Source: Roseovarius halotolerans
GTDB lineage: Bacteria > Pseudomonadota > Alphaproteobacteria > Rhodobacterales > Rhodobacteraceae
NCBI RefSeq assembly: GCF_900172255.1
Contig: NZ_FWFU01000002.1
Location: 62,001 to 126,000 of the forward strand
Length of the DNA stretch: 64,000 nt
Direction of reading: 5' to 3'
In this document: positions 17,183-25,093 of the stretch, in pieces
Position numbering within the stretch: position 1 is the stretch's first letter
Layout: every line of letters begins with the position of its first letter
The notes under the pieces: model-generated
Told to the model about the DNA's origin: nothing
Databases searched by the model: none
The model's input: the letters and a program-made list of their open reading frames with translations, nothing else
Position numbers and translations under genes: made by a program

Positions 17183-18073
17183 CTAAAGCGCACCCACGCG
17201 CTTCAGCACATCGCGCAGCGTCTCCACCGCCTCAGGGCTCAGCGCAGCCTGGGGCGGTGCGGGATCGCCGCAGTCGAACCCCTGCAATTTCAGACCTGCC
17301 TTGATCGCCCCGGCAAGGTTGAAACGCGCGAAGACCTGGTTCACCGCCCAGAGTTCGCGTTGCAGCTCCATCGCGCTGCTCCAGTCGCCCGCCTCGCACA
17401 GCTCGAACAGGCGCACGCTCTGGCGCGGAATAAGGCAGGACGGCCCCGCGAGCCAGCCGCGCCCGCCGATCAGCATGACGGCCGCGGTGATATGGGACGA
17501 AGCCGCAAAGATTCCAAGCCGCCCCTCGGTCATCCCCATGATCGACATCAGCCGCCCGGTATTGGTCGACGCATCCTTGAGGAAAACGATACGCGGATGA
17601 TGCGACAGCCGCTCGATCACCTGAAGCGACAGGTCCACGCGCTGGAAATTCGGGTTGGTATAAAGCGTGACCGGCAGGTCCGTCGCATCGGCGATGGCGG
17701 TGAAATAGTCGATCACGTTCTGGTCGTTCAGCGGGAAATAGGCCTCGAGCACGGCCAGGATGCCATCCGCGCCCAGCTCGGCCCAGCGTTTCGCCTGCCT
17801 GACCGCGTCAAGCGTAGTGGTGGCGGCAACGCCCGCGATCACCGGCACCCGGCCCTTCGCGGCCTCGACCGTGGCGGCGACGACGCGCTCCTTGGCGGCG
17901 AAGTCCAGATAGGCGAATTCGCCGGTCGATCCCAGCGGCGTCAGGCCGTGCACCCCTTCGGCGATCAGGTGGTTGACCAGCCGCTTCAGCGCCGCCTCAT
18001 CCACCGTGCCCTCGCGCGTCAGCGGCGTTGGCAGATAGGGCACGACACCCCGCAAGTCCCTCACATCCGTCAT
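17183..18073 (-). CDS. Dihydrodipicolinate synthase/N-acetylneuraminate lyase family aldolase
   Basis: 296-residue Schiff-base class I aldolase of the DapA family. It has [11 protein letters not shown] (pyruvate carboxylate loop), Y138 in TLYTNP and the Schiff-base lysine K166 in VFLKDAST. The residues defining substrate beyond pyruvate differ from DapA proper, and no lysine genes surround it, so I would not call it dapA. Possible roles include sugar-acid or hydroxyproline-derived breakdown. Convergent with the GST gene, 11 bp apart. Confidence 0.9.
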   Translation of the reverse strand: MTDVRDLRGVVPYLPTPLTREGTVDEAALKRLVNHLIAEGVHGLTPLGSTGEFAYLDFAAKERVVAATVEAAKGRVPVIAGVAATTTLDAVRQAKRWAELGADGILAVLEAYFPLNDQNVIDYFTAIADATDLPVTLYTNPNFQRVDLSLQVIERLSHHPRIVFLKDASTNTGRLMSIMGMTEGRLGIFAASSHITAAVMLIGGRGWLAGPSCLIPRQSVRLFELCEAGDWSSAMELQRELWAVNQVFARFNLAGAIKAGLKLQGFDCGDPAPPQAALSPEAVETLRDVLKRVGAL

Positions 18074-18124
18074 TCTCCCGCCCTCCCTTGCACCACGCCC
18101 TCGGGCGCGTCTGGCATTATCCTG

Positions 18125-18439
18125 TCAGCGCCGCGACAGCTTGCCGAACTCGCTTTCCAGAAGCGCGCGGATTTTCTTGCCACCGCCGCGCAGGGCGGCG
18201 GGAATGTCGGCATCGGCATGGGTCACGGTCTGTGGCCTCAGCCCCTCTGGGCGCGCTTCGATGGTGCAATGGATATCATCTGCACCACCCTTCGCGCCAT
18301 TGGCATCGACCAGGTGCACCTCGACCCGCGACAGGCGGTCACAGAGATGGCCCAGAGCCGACGTCACGGTCTCTTCCGCCGAGGCGGCCAGGTCCTCGTT
18401 GCCCTCGATGCTCGAATCCGTGTTGAACTGAAATTGCAT
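18125..18439 (-). CDS. HPF/RaiA-family ribosome-associated protein
   Basis: 104-residue protein in the S30EA/hibernation-factor superfamily: an N-terminal beta strand (MQFQFNTDSS), a helix with HLCDRLSRVEVHLVDANG, then IHCTIEARPEGL and a basic C-terminal helix (GGGKKIRALLESEFGKL). It lacks the long C-terminal dimerisation domain of long HPF. AAGGAG precedes the ATG. Its role is probably ribosome binding under stress, inferred from family only. Confidence 0.8.
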   Translation of the reverse strand: MQFQFNTDSSIEGNEDLAASAEETVTSALGHLCDRLSRVEVHLVDANGAKGGADDIHCTIEARPEGLRPQTVTHADADIPAALRGGGKKIRALLESEFGKLSRR

Positions 18440-18597
18440 GGTCGCGCTCCTTGTTCCTGCTTTCGCGGGTCCGGGGTAAGGCACCCGTCTCAATCTATCT
18501 GCGCATCCCTCGCGCGCTCTTCAAGCGCACCCATCGCCGAAAACGCCCACGCCCTCGTGAACCCGTCCAACCAACACCATGCAGCCTTGCCAGCCGG

Positions 18598-19005
18598 TTA
18601 ATCGGGCGCGCGCCGGTAGTCGGCATCGCTCACATGCTCCAGCCAGTCGGCCACCTGACCCTCGGCATCGGCCTCCTGGATCGCGATGTGGCACATCATC
18701 GATTCGGGGGTCGCGCCATGCCAATGCTCCTCGCCGGGCGGAATCCAGACCGTGTCGCCGGGCCGGATCACCCGTGGCGCCGCGTCGCGCAGCCCCACCA
18801 GCCCGATGCCCGAAAGGACATGCAGCGTCTGCCCCAGCGGGTGCGTATGCCACGCAGTGCGCGCGCCCGGCTCGAAACTGACGCGCAGCGCGCGCACCCG
18901 TGCCGGGGCCGGGGCCTCCACGATGGGCGTCTGCCAGACCCGTCCGGTGAACCAGTCGGGCTTCGCCAGCCTGTCCGGCGTGGTCCCGGCGGTGATGATC
19001 TCCAT
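18598..19005 (-). CDS. Cupin-domain protein
   Basis: 135-residue single-domain cupin. The two metal-binding motifs are visible: WHTHPLGQTLHVLSG (H53, H55) and PPGEEHWHGA (H94, H96). It resembles the small cupins annotated (R)-mandelonitrile lyase-like or carboxymuconolactone-associated, but substrate is not deducible. The 350-bp region upstream, shared with rpmB, holds several GTAC-centred repeats that could control it. Confidence 0.87.
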   Translation of the reverse strand: MEIITAGTTPDRLAKPDWFTGRVWQTPIVEAPAPARVRALRVSFEPGARTAWHTHPLGQTLHVLSGIGLVGLRDAAPRVIRPGDTVWIPPGEEHWHGATPESMMCHIAIQEADAEGQVADWLEHVSDADYRRAPD

Positions 19006-19123
19006 GACGCTCCCTCCTGCTCTCTCTCGGTCTCGCGCTTCAGCCGTCGTTCGCCCCGCAGCCTAGCCCCCTCCCGCGATGCCCACAACCGCCCCGGCAG
19101 CGTCCCGCCGCAGGCGGTCTTGC

Positions 19124-19199
19124 CGGTTTTGTACAATTTCCGCGACCGGCGGCGCGAAGTCGGTACAAAACCGATGTACAAACCGGACGTTTCGTACAT
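19124..19199. promoter_or_regulatory. Cluster of GTAC-centred repeats between cupin and rpmB
   Basis: CGGTTTTGTAC (19124-19134) is perfectly complementary in inverted orientation to GTACAAAACCG (19163-19173). A near copy, GTACAAACCGG, follows at 19176-19186, 13 bp on, and CGTACATG lies at 19193-19200. Four related sites in about 75 bp look like operators, most simply for the divergent cupin gene. Binding factor unknown. Apart from these sites and the rpmB promoter I see nothing else in the 350-bp gap. Confidence 0.5.
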
Positions 19200-19233
19200 G
19201 CCTTCACGGGCGCGAATTCCCCTGTCGAATCCC

Positions 19234-19262
19234 TTGACGCCCCGCGACTTTGGACGTAAAGA
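19234..19262 (+). promoter_or_regulatory. Predicted sigma-70 promoter of rpmB
   Basis: TTGACG (-35, 19234-19239) and TAAAGA (-10, 19257-19262) are separated by 17 bp, giving a leader of roughly 87 nt before the rpmB ATG. The leader contains a small hairpin GGGGCGCGTTGCCCC. The -35 matches the consensus at five of six positions. Confidence 0.6.
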
Positions 19263-19355
19263 CCCAGCGATGAATTCGGGGCGCTGCCACTGGCGGTGCC
19301 CATTTGCATTGAGCAGGGGCGCGTTGCCCCCTTGACCCAAGACGAGGATGAACCC

Positions 19356-19646
19356 ATGTCGCGCCGCTGCGAACTGACCGGAAAAGGCCCCATGTCTGGC
19401 AACCACTCCAGCCACGCCAACAACAAAACCAAGCGCCGCTACCTGCCCAATCTGCAGGACGTATCGCTCCAGTCCGAGACCCTGGGCCGCCCCATCAAGA
19501 TGCGGATCAGCGCAGCCGCTCTGCGCAGCGTCGATCACCGCGGCGGTCTGGATCTTTTCCTCGCCAAGGCGAAGGATGATGAACTTTCCGCCAACGCGTT
19601 GAAAGTCAAAAAGGAAATCGCCAAAGCCCAGGCCGCCAGCGCCTGA
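19356..19646 (+). CDS. rpmB: 50S ribosomal protein L28
   Basis: Component of the large ribosomal subunit; 96 residues, the alphaproteobacterial length. [20 protein letters not shown] with [15 protein letters not shown] is characteristic of L28, followed by the [14 protein letters not shown] segment. Cys5 is the only Cys, so it is a C-minus form. The ATG follows ACGAGGATGAACCC. A strong terminator follows at 19673. Confidence 0.98.
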   Translation: MSRRCELTGKGPMSGNHSSHANNKTKRRYLPNLQDVSLQSETLGRPIKMRISAAALRSVDHRGGLDLFLAKAKDDELSANALKVKKEIAKAQAASA

Positions 19647-19672
19647 GCCAAACGATCTTCCGAACCGGATTG

Positions 19673-19709
19673 ACAGCCCTGCCCTTGCGGCGGGGCTGTT
19701 TCGTTTTGT
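19673..19709 (+). terminator. Rho-independent terminator of rpmB
   Basis: ACAGCCCTGCC (19673-19683) pairs with GGCGGGGCTGT (19689-19699) over 11 bp with one G-T wobble, loop CTTGC, followed by TTCGTTTTG. Confidence 0.85.
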
Positions 19710-19746
19710 CGCTTCCCCTTCTCTGCGCACAAGGCGTATATGGTGG

Positions 19747-20103
19747 ATGAATATGACAGGACTTCGCGCATATCTGGGCATCGCCCTCGCCTTGGTCATG
19801 GTCCTCGCGGGCCAGGCCCTCGCCGTGGCGCGCGCCGCCCCCGACGCGGCCGGCCAGATCGAGATCTGCACCGGCTCGGGGCCTGTCACCGTGATCGTCG
19901 ACGCCGATGGCCAGCCCACCGGCGCCACCCATATCTGCCCCGAATGCGCGCTGGCGCTGTTCCAGGCGATTACCTCTTCCGACGGCCCGCTCCTGCTGCG
20001 CAAGCTGCGCTGGATGCCCGTTGAAACCATTGAATTTACACAACATATCTCGACTGCATCAGCGGTATCGCCATGTGCGCGTGCGCCCCCTCTCGCGGCC
20101 TGA
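19747..20103 (+). CDS. DUF2946-like secreted protein, probably copper-related
   Basis: 118-residue protein with a long N-terminal hydrophobic signal (residues 4-30) and Cys/His pairs: ICTGSG (C41) and THICPECAL (C64, C67), the pattern of the DUF2946 family. It ends 47 bp before a PCu(A)C copper chaperone gene, with which such genes are often associated, so periplasmic copper handling is likely. The start is weakly supported (GGTGG upstream). Confidence 0.7.
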   Translation: MNMTGLRAYLGIALALVMVLAGQALAVARAAPDAAGQIEICTGSGPVTVIVDADGQPTGATHICPECALALFQAITSSDGPLLLRKLRWMPVETIEFTQHISTASAVSPCARAPPLAA

Positions 20104-20150
20104 ACGACCTTTCGCAGTCAAACTCTTCCAATCATGTCAGGACGAAAACC

Positions 20151-20588
20151 ATGTCTTTCAAAACCACCATCGCGGCCGCTCTCGCCGCCACCGCCCTCGC
20201 CTTTCCCGCCTTTGCGCAGGACATCACCGTGAATGACCCCTATGCCCGCAGCTCGGCCATGATGGCCACCTCGGGCGCGGCCTTCATGACCATCACCAAC
20301 AACAGCGGCACCGATGACCGCCTGATCGCCGCCGCCTCGCCCGTATCGGAAAAGGTGGAACTGCATACGCACAAGCAGGACGAAAACGGCGTGATGCGCA
20401 TGATTCATGTCGAAGAAGGCCTGCCGATCGCCGCCGGAGAAACTCTCATGCTGGAGCGCGGCGGCAACCACATCATGTTCCTGGGCATCGAAGCGCCCTT
20501 CGAGCAAGGCGCAACCGTCCCCCTCACGCTGACCTTCGAGACCGCCGGCGAAATCTCGGTCGAGGTTCCCGTCGATCTCGAACGCTGA
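20151..20588 (+). CDS. PCu(A)C-type periplasmic copper chaperone
   Basis: 145-residue secreted protein (signal peptide to FPAFAQ, about residue 23) that binds Cu(I) and helps metallate the CuA site of cytochrome c oxidase. The family motif H-M-x10-M-x21-H-x-M is recognisable: H72 in ELHTHK, M82/M84, and H107/M109 in GGNHIMFLG. Second gene of a pair with the DUF2946-like protein; followed by a clear terminator. Confidence 0.93.
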   Translation: MSFKTTIAAALAATALAFPAFAQDITVNDPYARSSAMMATSGAAFMTITNNSGTDDRLIAAASPVSEKVELHTHKQDENGVMRMIHVEEGLPIAAGETLMLERGGNHIMFLGIEAPFEQGATVPLTLTFETAGEISVEVPVDLER

Positions 20589-20606
20589 CCCCGAACGGCA
20601 ACAGAA

Positions 20607-20639
20607 AGGCTGGGCCTCGCGCCCGGCCTTTTTATTTTA
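20607..20639 (+). terminator. Rho-independent terminator after the copper pair
   Basis: AGGCTGGGC (20607-20615) pairs with GCCCGGCCT (20621-20629), one G-T wobble, loop CTCGC, followed by a T-rich tail TTTTATTTTA. It separates the copper genes from the convergent sirtuin gene. Confidence 0.88.
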
Positions 20640-20641
20640 CG

Positions 20642-21334
20642 TCAATGACTTAGAATCTCATCAACCCATTCTGGCACCAGCGTCGACGCCGGTCCGCGGC
20701 GGGTCTCGGCAAAGTCGCGGGCATTGATCGAATCCTCCAGGTTGAGTTCCACGCAATGCGCCCCGGCACGTCCGGCATGCTGCGCGAAGGCCGCCGCCGG
20801 ATATACCTGCCCCGACGTGCCGATCGCGGCAAAAATATCCGCGGTCTCGACCAACTCCCAGATCCGTTCCATGTGATAGGGGATTTCGCCGAACCATACG
20901 ATATCAGGCCGCGCAGCAGGCGCGCCGCAATCCGGGCATTGGTCACCCGGCGCCATCTCAAGCGGCGCGGGCCAGCGATGATCGCAGGCCCCGCAGAGCG
21001 CGCCGCTCAGGCTGCCATGCATATGCAACACATTGGAACTGCCCGCTTTTTCGTGAAGGTCATCGACATTCTGCGTGACGATCCACAAATCGCCGTGGAA
21101 CCCGGCCTGAAGCCGCGCCAACGCCTCATGCGCGGGGTTGGGCGTGGCCTGCGCCGCCTGCGCGCGGCGGGCGTTGTAGAAGCGATGCACTAGACCCGGA
21201 TCGCGCGCGAACCCTTCGGGCGTCGCGACGTCCTCGATCGCGTGCAGCGCCCATAACCCGCCCTCGTCGCGGAATGTCCCAAGGCCGCTTTCCGCGGAAA
21301 TTCCCGCACCGGTCAGAATGACGATCTTTTCCAT
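20642..21334 (-). CDS. cobB: NAD-dependent protein deacylase, sirtuin class III type
   Basis: 230-residue Sir2 protein. It has GAGISAESGLGTFR (NAD binding), TQNVDDLH, catalytic H106 in HMHGSL, and a zinc site formed by C114, C117, C133 and C136. The Y53/R56 pair in RFYNARR marks the desuccinylase/demalonylase subgroup as in E. coli CobB. The name cobB here is the sirtuin, not the cobyrinate amidase; it is unrelated to the cob operon. AAGGAGG precedes the ATG. Confidence 0.95.
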   Translation of the reverse strand: MEKIVILTGAGISAESGLGTFRDEGGLWALHAIEDVATPEGFARDPGLVHRFYNARRAQAAQATPNPAHEALARLQAGFHGDLWIVTQNVDDLHEKAGSSNVLHMHGSLSGALCGACDHRWPAPLEMAPGDQCPDCGAPAARPDIVWFGEIPYHMERIWELVETADIFAAIGTSGQVYPAAAFAQHAGRAGAHCVELNLEDSINARDFAETRRGPASTLVPEWVDEILSH

Positions 21335-21377
21335 GTCACCTCCTTGCCTTAACACTTCTTGCCCAAAGGAGCTCCGC

Positions 21378-21821
21378 ATGACCACCCGTATCCTGTTCGT
21401 TTGCCTTGGAAACATCTGCCGCTCGCCCGCAGCCGAAGGAGTCCTGCGTTCGCTCACGCCCGATCTCGGGCTTACGATTGACAGCGCAGGCACCAGCGGC
21501 TGGCATCTGGGCGAACCGCCCTACGGGCCAATGCAGGAAGCCGCGCGGCGACGCGGGCACGACCTCTCCTCGCTGCGCGCGCGCCAGTTCCATGCGGGCG
21601 ATTTCGAGGAATTCGACCTGATCGTCGCGATGGACGAGGACAACCTGCAACGGATCGAGGCTCTGCGCCCCGCCGGCGCAGGGACACAAGTGCGGCTGTT
21701 CACCGATTTTGCCCCCGAAACCGGCATGAGCCATGTGCCGGACCCCTATTATACCCGCGATTTCGACGGCGTTCTGGATCTGATCGAGCATGCGGCGCGC
21801 GGACTGAGGGCGACACTCTGA
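21378..21821 (+). CDS. Low-molecular-weight protein tyrosine phosphatase
   Basis: 147-residue cytosolic phosphatase. The P-loop C9-L-G-N-I-C-R15-S sits at the N-terminus and the general-acid motif DPYY at D122. AAGGAGCTCCGC lies before the ATG. Physiological substrate unknown; bacterial members act on phosphotyrosine kinases or phosphoarginine. Divergent from the sirtuin gene with 43 bp between. Confidence 0.95.
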   Translation: MTTRILFVCLGNICRSPAAEGVLRSLTPDLGLTIDSAGTSGWHLGEPPYGPMQEAARRRGHDLSSLRARQFHAGDFEEFDLIVAMDEDNLQRIEALRPAGAGTQVRLFTDFAPETGMSHVPDPYYTRDFDGVLDLIEHAARGLRATL

Positions 21822-21963
21822 AGGTTACGCCGGGAAGGTGACTGGCTTTTCAGGTTTGCCGAAACCCTGTTTCGGCGCGCGCAAAAACCGGCACGGCCCC
21901 GCCGAAAACGCCTTGTCCGGCGATGTCGTTTGCCCACATTCAAGGGGCCAAGGAGATTTCGCC

Positions 21964-23271
21964 ATGCCTCTCGAATTCATCAAATCCGCCCCCGGCCAAC
22001 CGCCCGAAGCCATCGCCGATGTCGCCGATACGGTTCAGATCATGCTGGCGCGGCTCAGCGCCGGCGGGGCGCAGGTGGCGCTGGAATATGCGCGCAGCCT
22101 CGATGGCTGGAGCGGCGAAATCGCTGTCAGCGCCGAGCAGATCGCACAGGCGATCGCCGAGGTGCCCCAGGATCTCAAGGACGACATTGACTGGGCGCAT
22201 GAGAATATCAGCCGCTTCGCCGCTGCGCAGCGTGCCACCGCGCAAGACATGGAGGTCGAACTTCGCCCCGGCCTGATCGCCGGTCAGCGGCAGATCCCGC
22301 TTTCGGCGGCTGGCTGCTATGTGCCGGGCGGGCGCTACACGCATATCGCATCGGCGCTCATGTCCATCGCCACCGCGCGCGAAGCGGGCGTGCCCGACAT
22401 CACCGCCTGTTCGCCGCCCAACGGCGCAGCGGGCATTCCCGCGCCGATGCTCTATGCGATGCATGTGGCGGGGGCCTCGCGCATCCTTTGCATCGGCGGT
22501 GTGCAGGGTGTGGCGGCGATGGCGTTCGGCCTGTTCGGTGCACCGCCTGCGGATATCCTTGTCGGCCCTGGCAACGCCTATGTCGCCGAGGCCAAGCGGC
22601 AGCTTTTCGGCCCCATCGGGATCGACATGTTCGCCGGTCCCACCGACAGTCTTGTCCTGGCCGACGAAACCGCCCATCCCGCGACCGTCGCCATCGACCT
22701 TGTCGGGCAGGCCGAGCATGGCGCAACCAGCCCGGTCTGGCTGGCCACCACGCACAGGCCGCTGGCCGACGCGGTGATCGCAGCGATACCGTCGGTCATC
22801 GACAGCTTGCCCGAACCCAACCGCAGCGCCGCGCAGGCCGCGTGGCGTGACCTCGGCGAGGTGGTTCTCTGCCCCGACCGCGAGTCGATGGCCCAATATG
22901 CCGATCAGAAGGCGCCGGAACATCTGCACGTTCAGGCCGCTGACCTGCCCTGGTGGCGCGCGCGGCTGCGGGCCTATGGGTCGCTTTTCCTTGGCGAGGA
23001 AACCACCGTGGCATTCGGTGACAAGGCGGCCGGCCCCAATCACGTGCTGCCCACCTCGGGCGCGGCGCGCTATACCGGCGGGCTCAGCGTGCACAAGTTC
23101 CTCAAGACTGTAACCTGGCAACAGGTGGATACCCGCGCCCTGCCGGACCTGGCACGCATCAGCGCCCGCATCAGCCGCGAGGAGCGCATGGAAGGCCATG
23201 CGCGCTCGGCCGACATTCGGCTGGACAAGCTCGCGGCAAGCGCCAAGATGCCCGCGCGCGTCGGGGGCTGA
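21964..23271 (+). CDS. Histidinol dehydrogenase family protein
   Basis: 435-residue Zn- and NAD-dependent dehydrogenase. All HisD metal ligands are present: Q249 and H252 (GQAEHG), D353 (FGDKAAG) and H412 (EGHARS); the catalytic pair E319/H320 lies in APEHLHVQ. However the segment GPTDSLVLAD replaces the GPSEVLVVAD typical of histidine-pathway HisD, as in the HisD-like enzymes of marine bacteria that include sulfopropanediol 3-dehydrogenase (HpsN). No his genes are nearby and a racemase follows 37 bp downstream. True substrate uncertain. Confidence 0.88.
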   Translation: MPLEFIKSAPGQPPEAIADVADTVQIMLARLSAGGAQVALEYARSLDGWSGEIAVSAEQIAQAIAEVPQDLKDDIDWAHENISRFAAAQRATAQDMEVELRPGLIAGQRQIPLSAAGCYVPGGRYTHIASALMSIATAREAGVPDITACSPPNGAAGIPAPMLYAMHVAGASRILCIGGVQGVAAMAFGLFGAPPADILVGPGNAYVAEAKRQLFGPIGIDMFAGPTDSLVLADETAHPATVAIDLVGQAEHGATSPVWLATTHRPLADAVIAAIPSVIDSLPEPNRSAAQAAWRDLGEVVLCPDRESMAQYADQKAPEHLHVQAADLPWWRARLRAYGSLFLGEETTVAFGDKAAGPNHVLPTSGAARYTGGLSVHKFLKTVTWQQVDTRALPDLARISARISREERMEGHARSADIRLDKLAASAKMPARVGG

Positions 23272-23308
23272 CCCCGCGCCACGATAGGCAAAGGGGAGAG
23301 CGGTAAGA

Positions 23309-23989
23309 ATGCGAACTGTCGGAATCCTGGGCGGGATGGGGCCAGAGGCCACCATACTTCTGATGCAGAAGGTGCTTGATGCCGTGCCCGCGCGCGATGA
23401 CGGCGATCACATCCCTCTCATCGTGCACCAGAACCCGCAGGTTCCAAGCCGCATCAAGGCCCTGATCGACGGTAACGGCGAAGACCCCGCGCCGGTTCTG
23501 GCGCGCATGGCGGACGATCTTGCACGCGCCGGAGCCAAGGCGCTCGCGATGCCCTGCAACACCGCCCATCACTACGCGGATGCGCTTCAGGGCGCGACCA
23601 GCTTGCCATTCCTGAACATGCTCGACCTCACCGCCGCGGCTCTGGCGGGCGCGGGTGCGCGCAAGGTGGGGCTTCTGGCCTCGCCCGCGACGCGGCTGAC
23701 CGGGGTGTTCCTGCAGCCCTTCAGTGCCCGCGGGCTAGAGCCAGTCTCCTTGAGCGATGACAGCGAGTTGCTGGCGATCATCCGCGCCGTCAAGGCCGGG
23801 GAAGACCCGGAGTCGCTGGCGCCACGTATGAACGGACAGGCGCACCGGCTGGCCGATGCGGGCGCCGATCACCTGCTGGTCGCCTGCACCGAGCTGTCCT
23901 TTCTGACCGGCGCGCTGCCTGATGGTATCGGCTGGACGGACAGCCTCGATTGCCTGGTCGAGGGGATCGTCGATTTCGCGCAGGGTTGA
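23309..23989 (+). CDS. Aspartate/glutamate racemase family protein
   Basis: 226-residue cofactor-independent racemase. The two catalytic cysteines are C83 in MPCNTAHHY and C193 in VACTELSFL; the GILGGMGPEAT start is typical. It could interconvert L- and D-aspartate or glutamate, or be a related amino-acid racemase. Same strand as the HisD-like gene, 37 bp apart, probably co-transcribed; ends 3 bp before the convergent meaB. Confidence 0.9.
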   Translation: MRTVGILGGMGPEATILLMQKVLDAVPARDDGDHIPLIVHQNPQVPSRIKALIDGNGEDPAPVLARMADDLARAGAKALAMPCNTAHHYADALQGATSLPFLNMLDLTAAALAGAGARKVGLLASPATRLTGVFLQPFSARGLEPVSLSDDSELLAIIRAVKAGEDPESLAPRMNGQAHRLADAGADHLLVACTELSFLTGALPDGIGWTDSLDCLVEGIVDFAQG

Positions 23990-23992
23990 GGC

Positions 23993-24967
23993 TCAGCCCT
24001 TGAGCCCGTCCAGCATTTCCTGCGCGGCGACGGTCGGTGTGATCGTCCCTTCGGCGACGCGCGCGGCGTAGTCCTGCATCGCCTCGCGGGCCTGCGGCGT
24101 TTCAAGGCGCGCCAGAAGCCCGTTACGCACTTCCTGCTCGAACCAATAGCGCGCCTGCTCCTCGCGCCGCGCATCGAAGAACCCGTTTTCACGGCGCCAC
24201 TCGACCAGCGCGGTCATTTCCTCCCAGGCCTTCTCCAGGCCCTCCTGCTGCATGGCCGATACCATCATGGCCTTGGGAAACCCGGCAGGGTCCTGGGGCC
24301 GTTTTCGCAACAGGCGCAGCGCCCCGGCATAATCGGTGCAGGTGCGCGTTGCCGCCGGTTTCAGATCGCCATCGGCCTTGTTGACAAGAATGATGTCGGC
24401 GATCTCCATGATACCGCGCTTCACGCCCTGCAACTCATCCCCCCCCGCCGGGGCCAGCAGCAGAATGAACAGGTCAGACATCTCGGCAACGACGGTTTCG
24501 GACTGCCCGACGCCCACGGTCTCGATCAGCACAACATCAAAGCCCGCCGCCTCGCAGACCGCCACGGCCTCGCGGCTGCGCCGTGCGACGCCGCCCAGAT
24601 GCGATTGCGCGGGCGAGGGCCGGATGAATGCATTGGGATCGCGCGAAAGCTGCTCCATCCGGGTCTTGTCGCCCAGGATCGAGCCGCCCGAGCGCGCACT
24701 CGACGGGTCCACCGCCAGAACCGCCACCCGAAGGCCCTGCGCGGTCAGCATGGTGCCGAAACTCTCGATGAAGGTGGATTTTCCCACACCGGGCGTGCCC
24801 GACATGCCGATACGGATGGCCTGCCGCTCCGCGCCCTTCAGCCGCTCCATCAACAGCGCCGCCTGTTCGCGGTGATCCTTGCGTGAACTTTCGATCAGGG
24901 TGATCGCTCGCGACAGCGCCCTGCGGTCACCGGCGACGATCTTTTCGCTGATTGTGTCGATATCCAT
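23993..24967 (-). CDS. meaB: MeaB-type GTPase (methylmalonyl-CoA mutase chaperone; ArgK family)
   Basis: G3E P-loop GTPase of 324 residues that protects and loads B12 into methylmalonyl- or ethylmalonyl-CoA mutase. Walker A is GTPGVGKST (57-65), then AVDPSSARSGGSILGDKTRM, the ETVGVGQSE switch and NKADGDLK. The ATG at 24967 gives the family N-terminus. The mutase is not in the window, but the cobalamin operon 9 kb away shows B12 is made. Divergent from hrpB. Confidence 0.95.
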   Translation of the reverse strand: MDIDTISEKIVAGDRRALSRAITLIESSRKDHREQAALLMERLKGAERQAIRIGMSGTPGVGKSTFIESFGTMLTAQGLRVAVLAVDPSSARSGGSILGDKTRMEQLSRDPNAFIRPSPAQSHLGGVARRSREAVAVCEAAGFDVVLIETVGVGQSETVVAEMSDLFILLLAPAGGDELQGVKRGIMEIADIILVNKADGDLKPAATRTCTDYAGALRLLRKRPQDPAGFPKAMMVSAMQQEGLEKAWEEMTALVEWRRENGFFDARREEQARYWFEQEVRNGLLARLETPQAREAMQDYAARVAEGTITPTVAAQEMLDGLKG

Positions 24968-25093
24968 GGCGGCAGCAGACCCGTTGTTGATGTGTTCCGG
25001 GCGCCTACATGACGCGCCGCGCCCCCTAATGTCCAGACCGGCCGCCGCCGTCAGGCTATGGAAATATGCCAGCGCATGGCCGATAAGGCGGGC

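Noticed and set aside
1..20000. Apparent C-rich plus strand in the left third suggesting a replication-skew change near 20 kb
   Set aside because: By-eye counts on sample lines were inconsistent further right; a cumulative GC-skew calculation would be required.
20642..21334. cobB as part of cobalamin synthesis
   Set aside because: The gene is the Sir2 deacylase also called cobB, with zinc Cys and NAD motifs, not cobyrinate a,c-diamide synthase.
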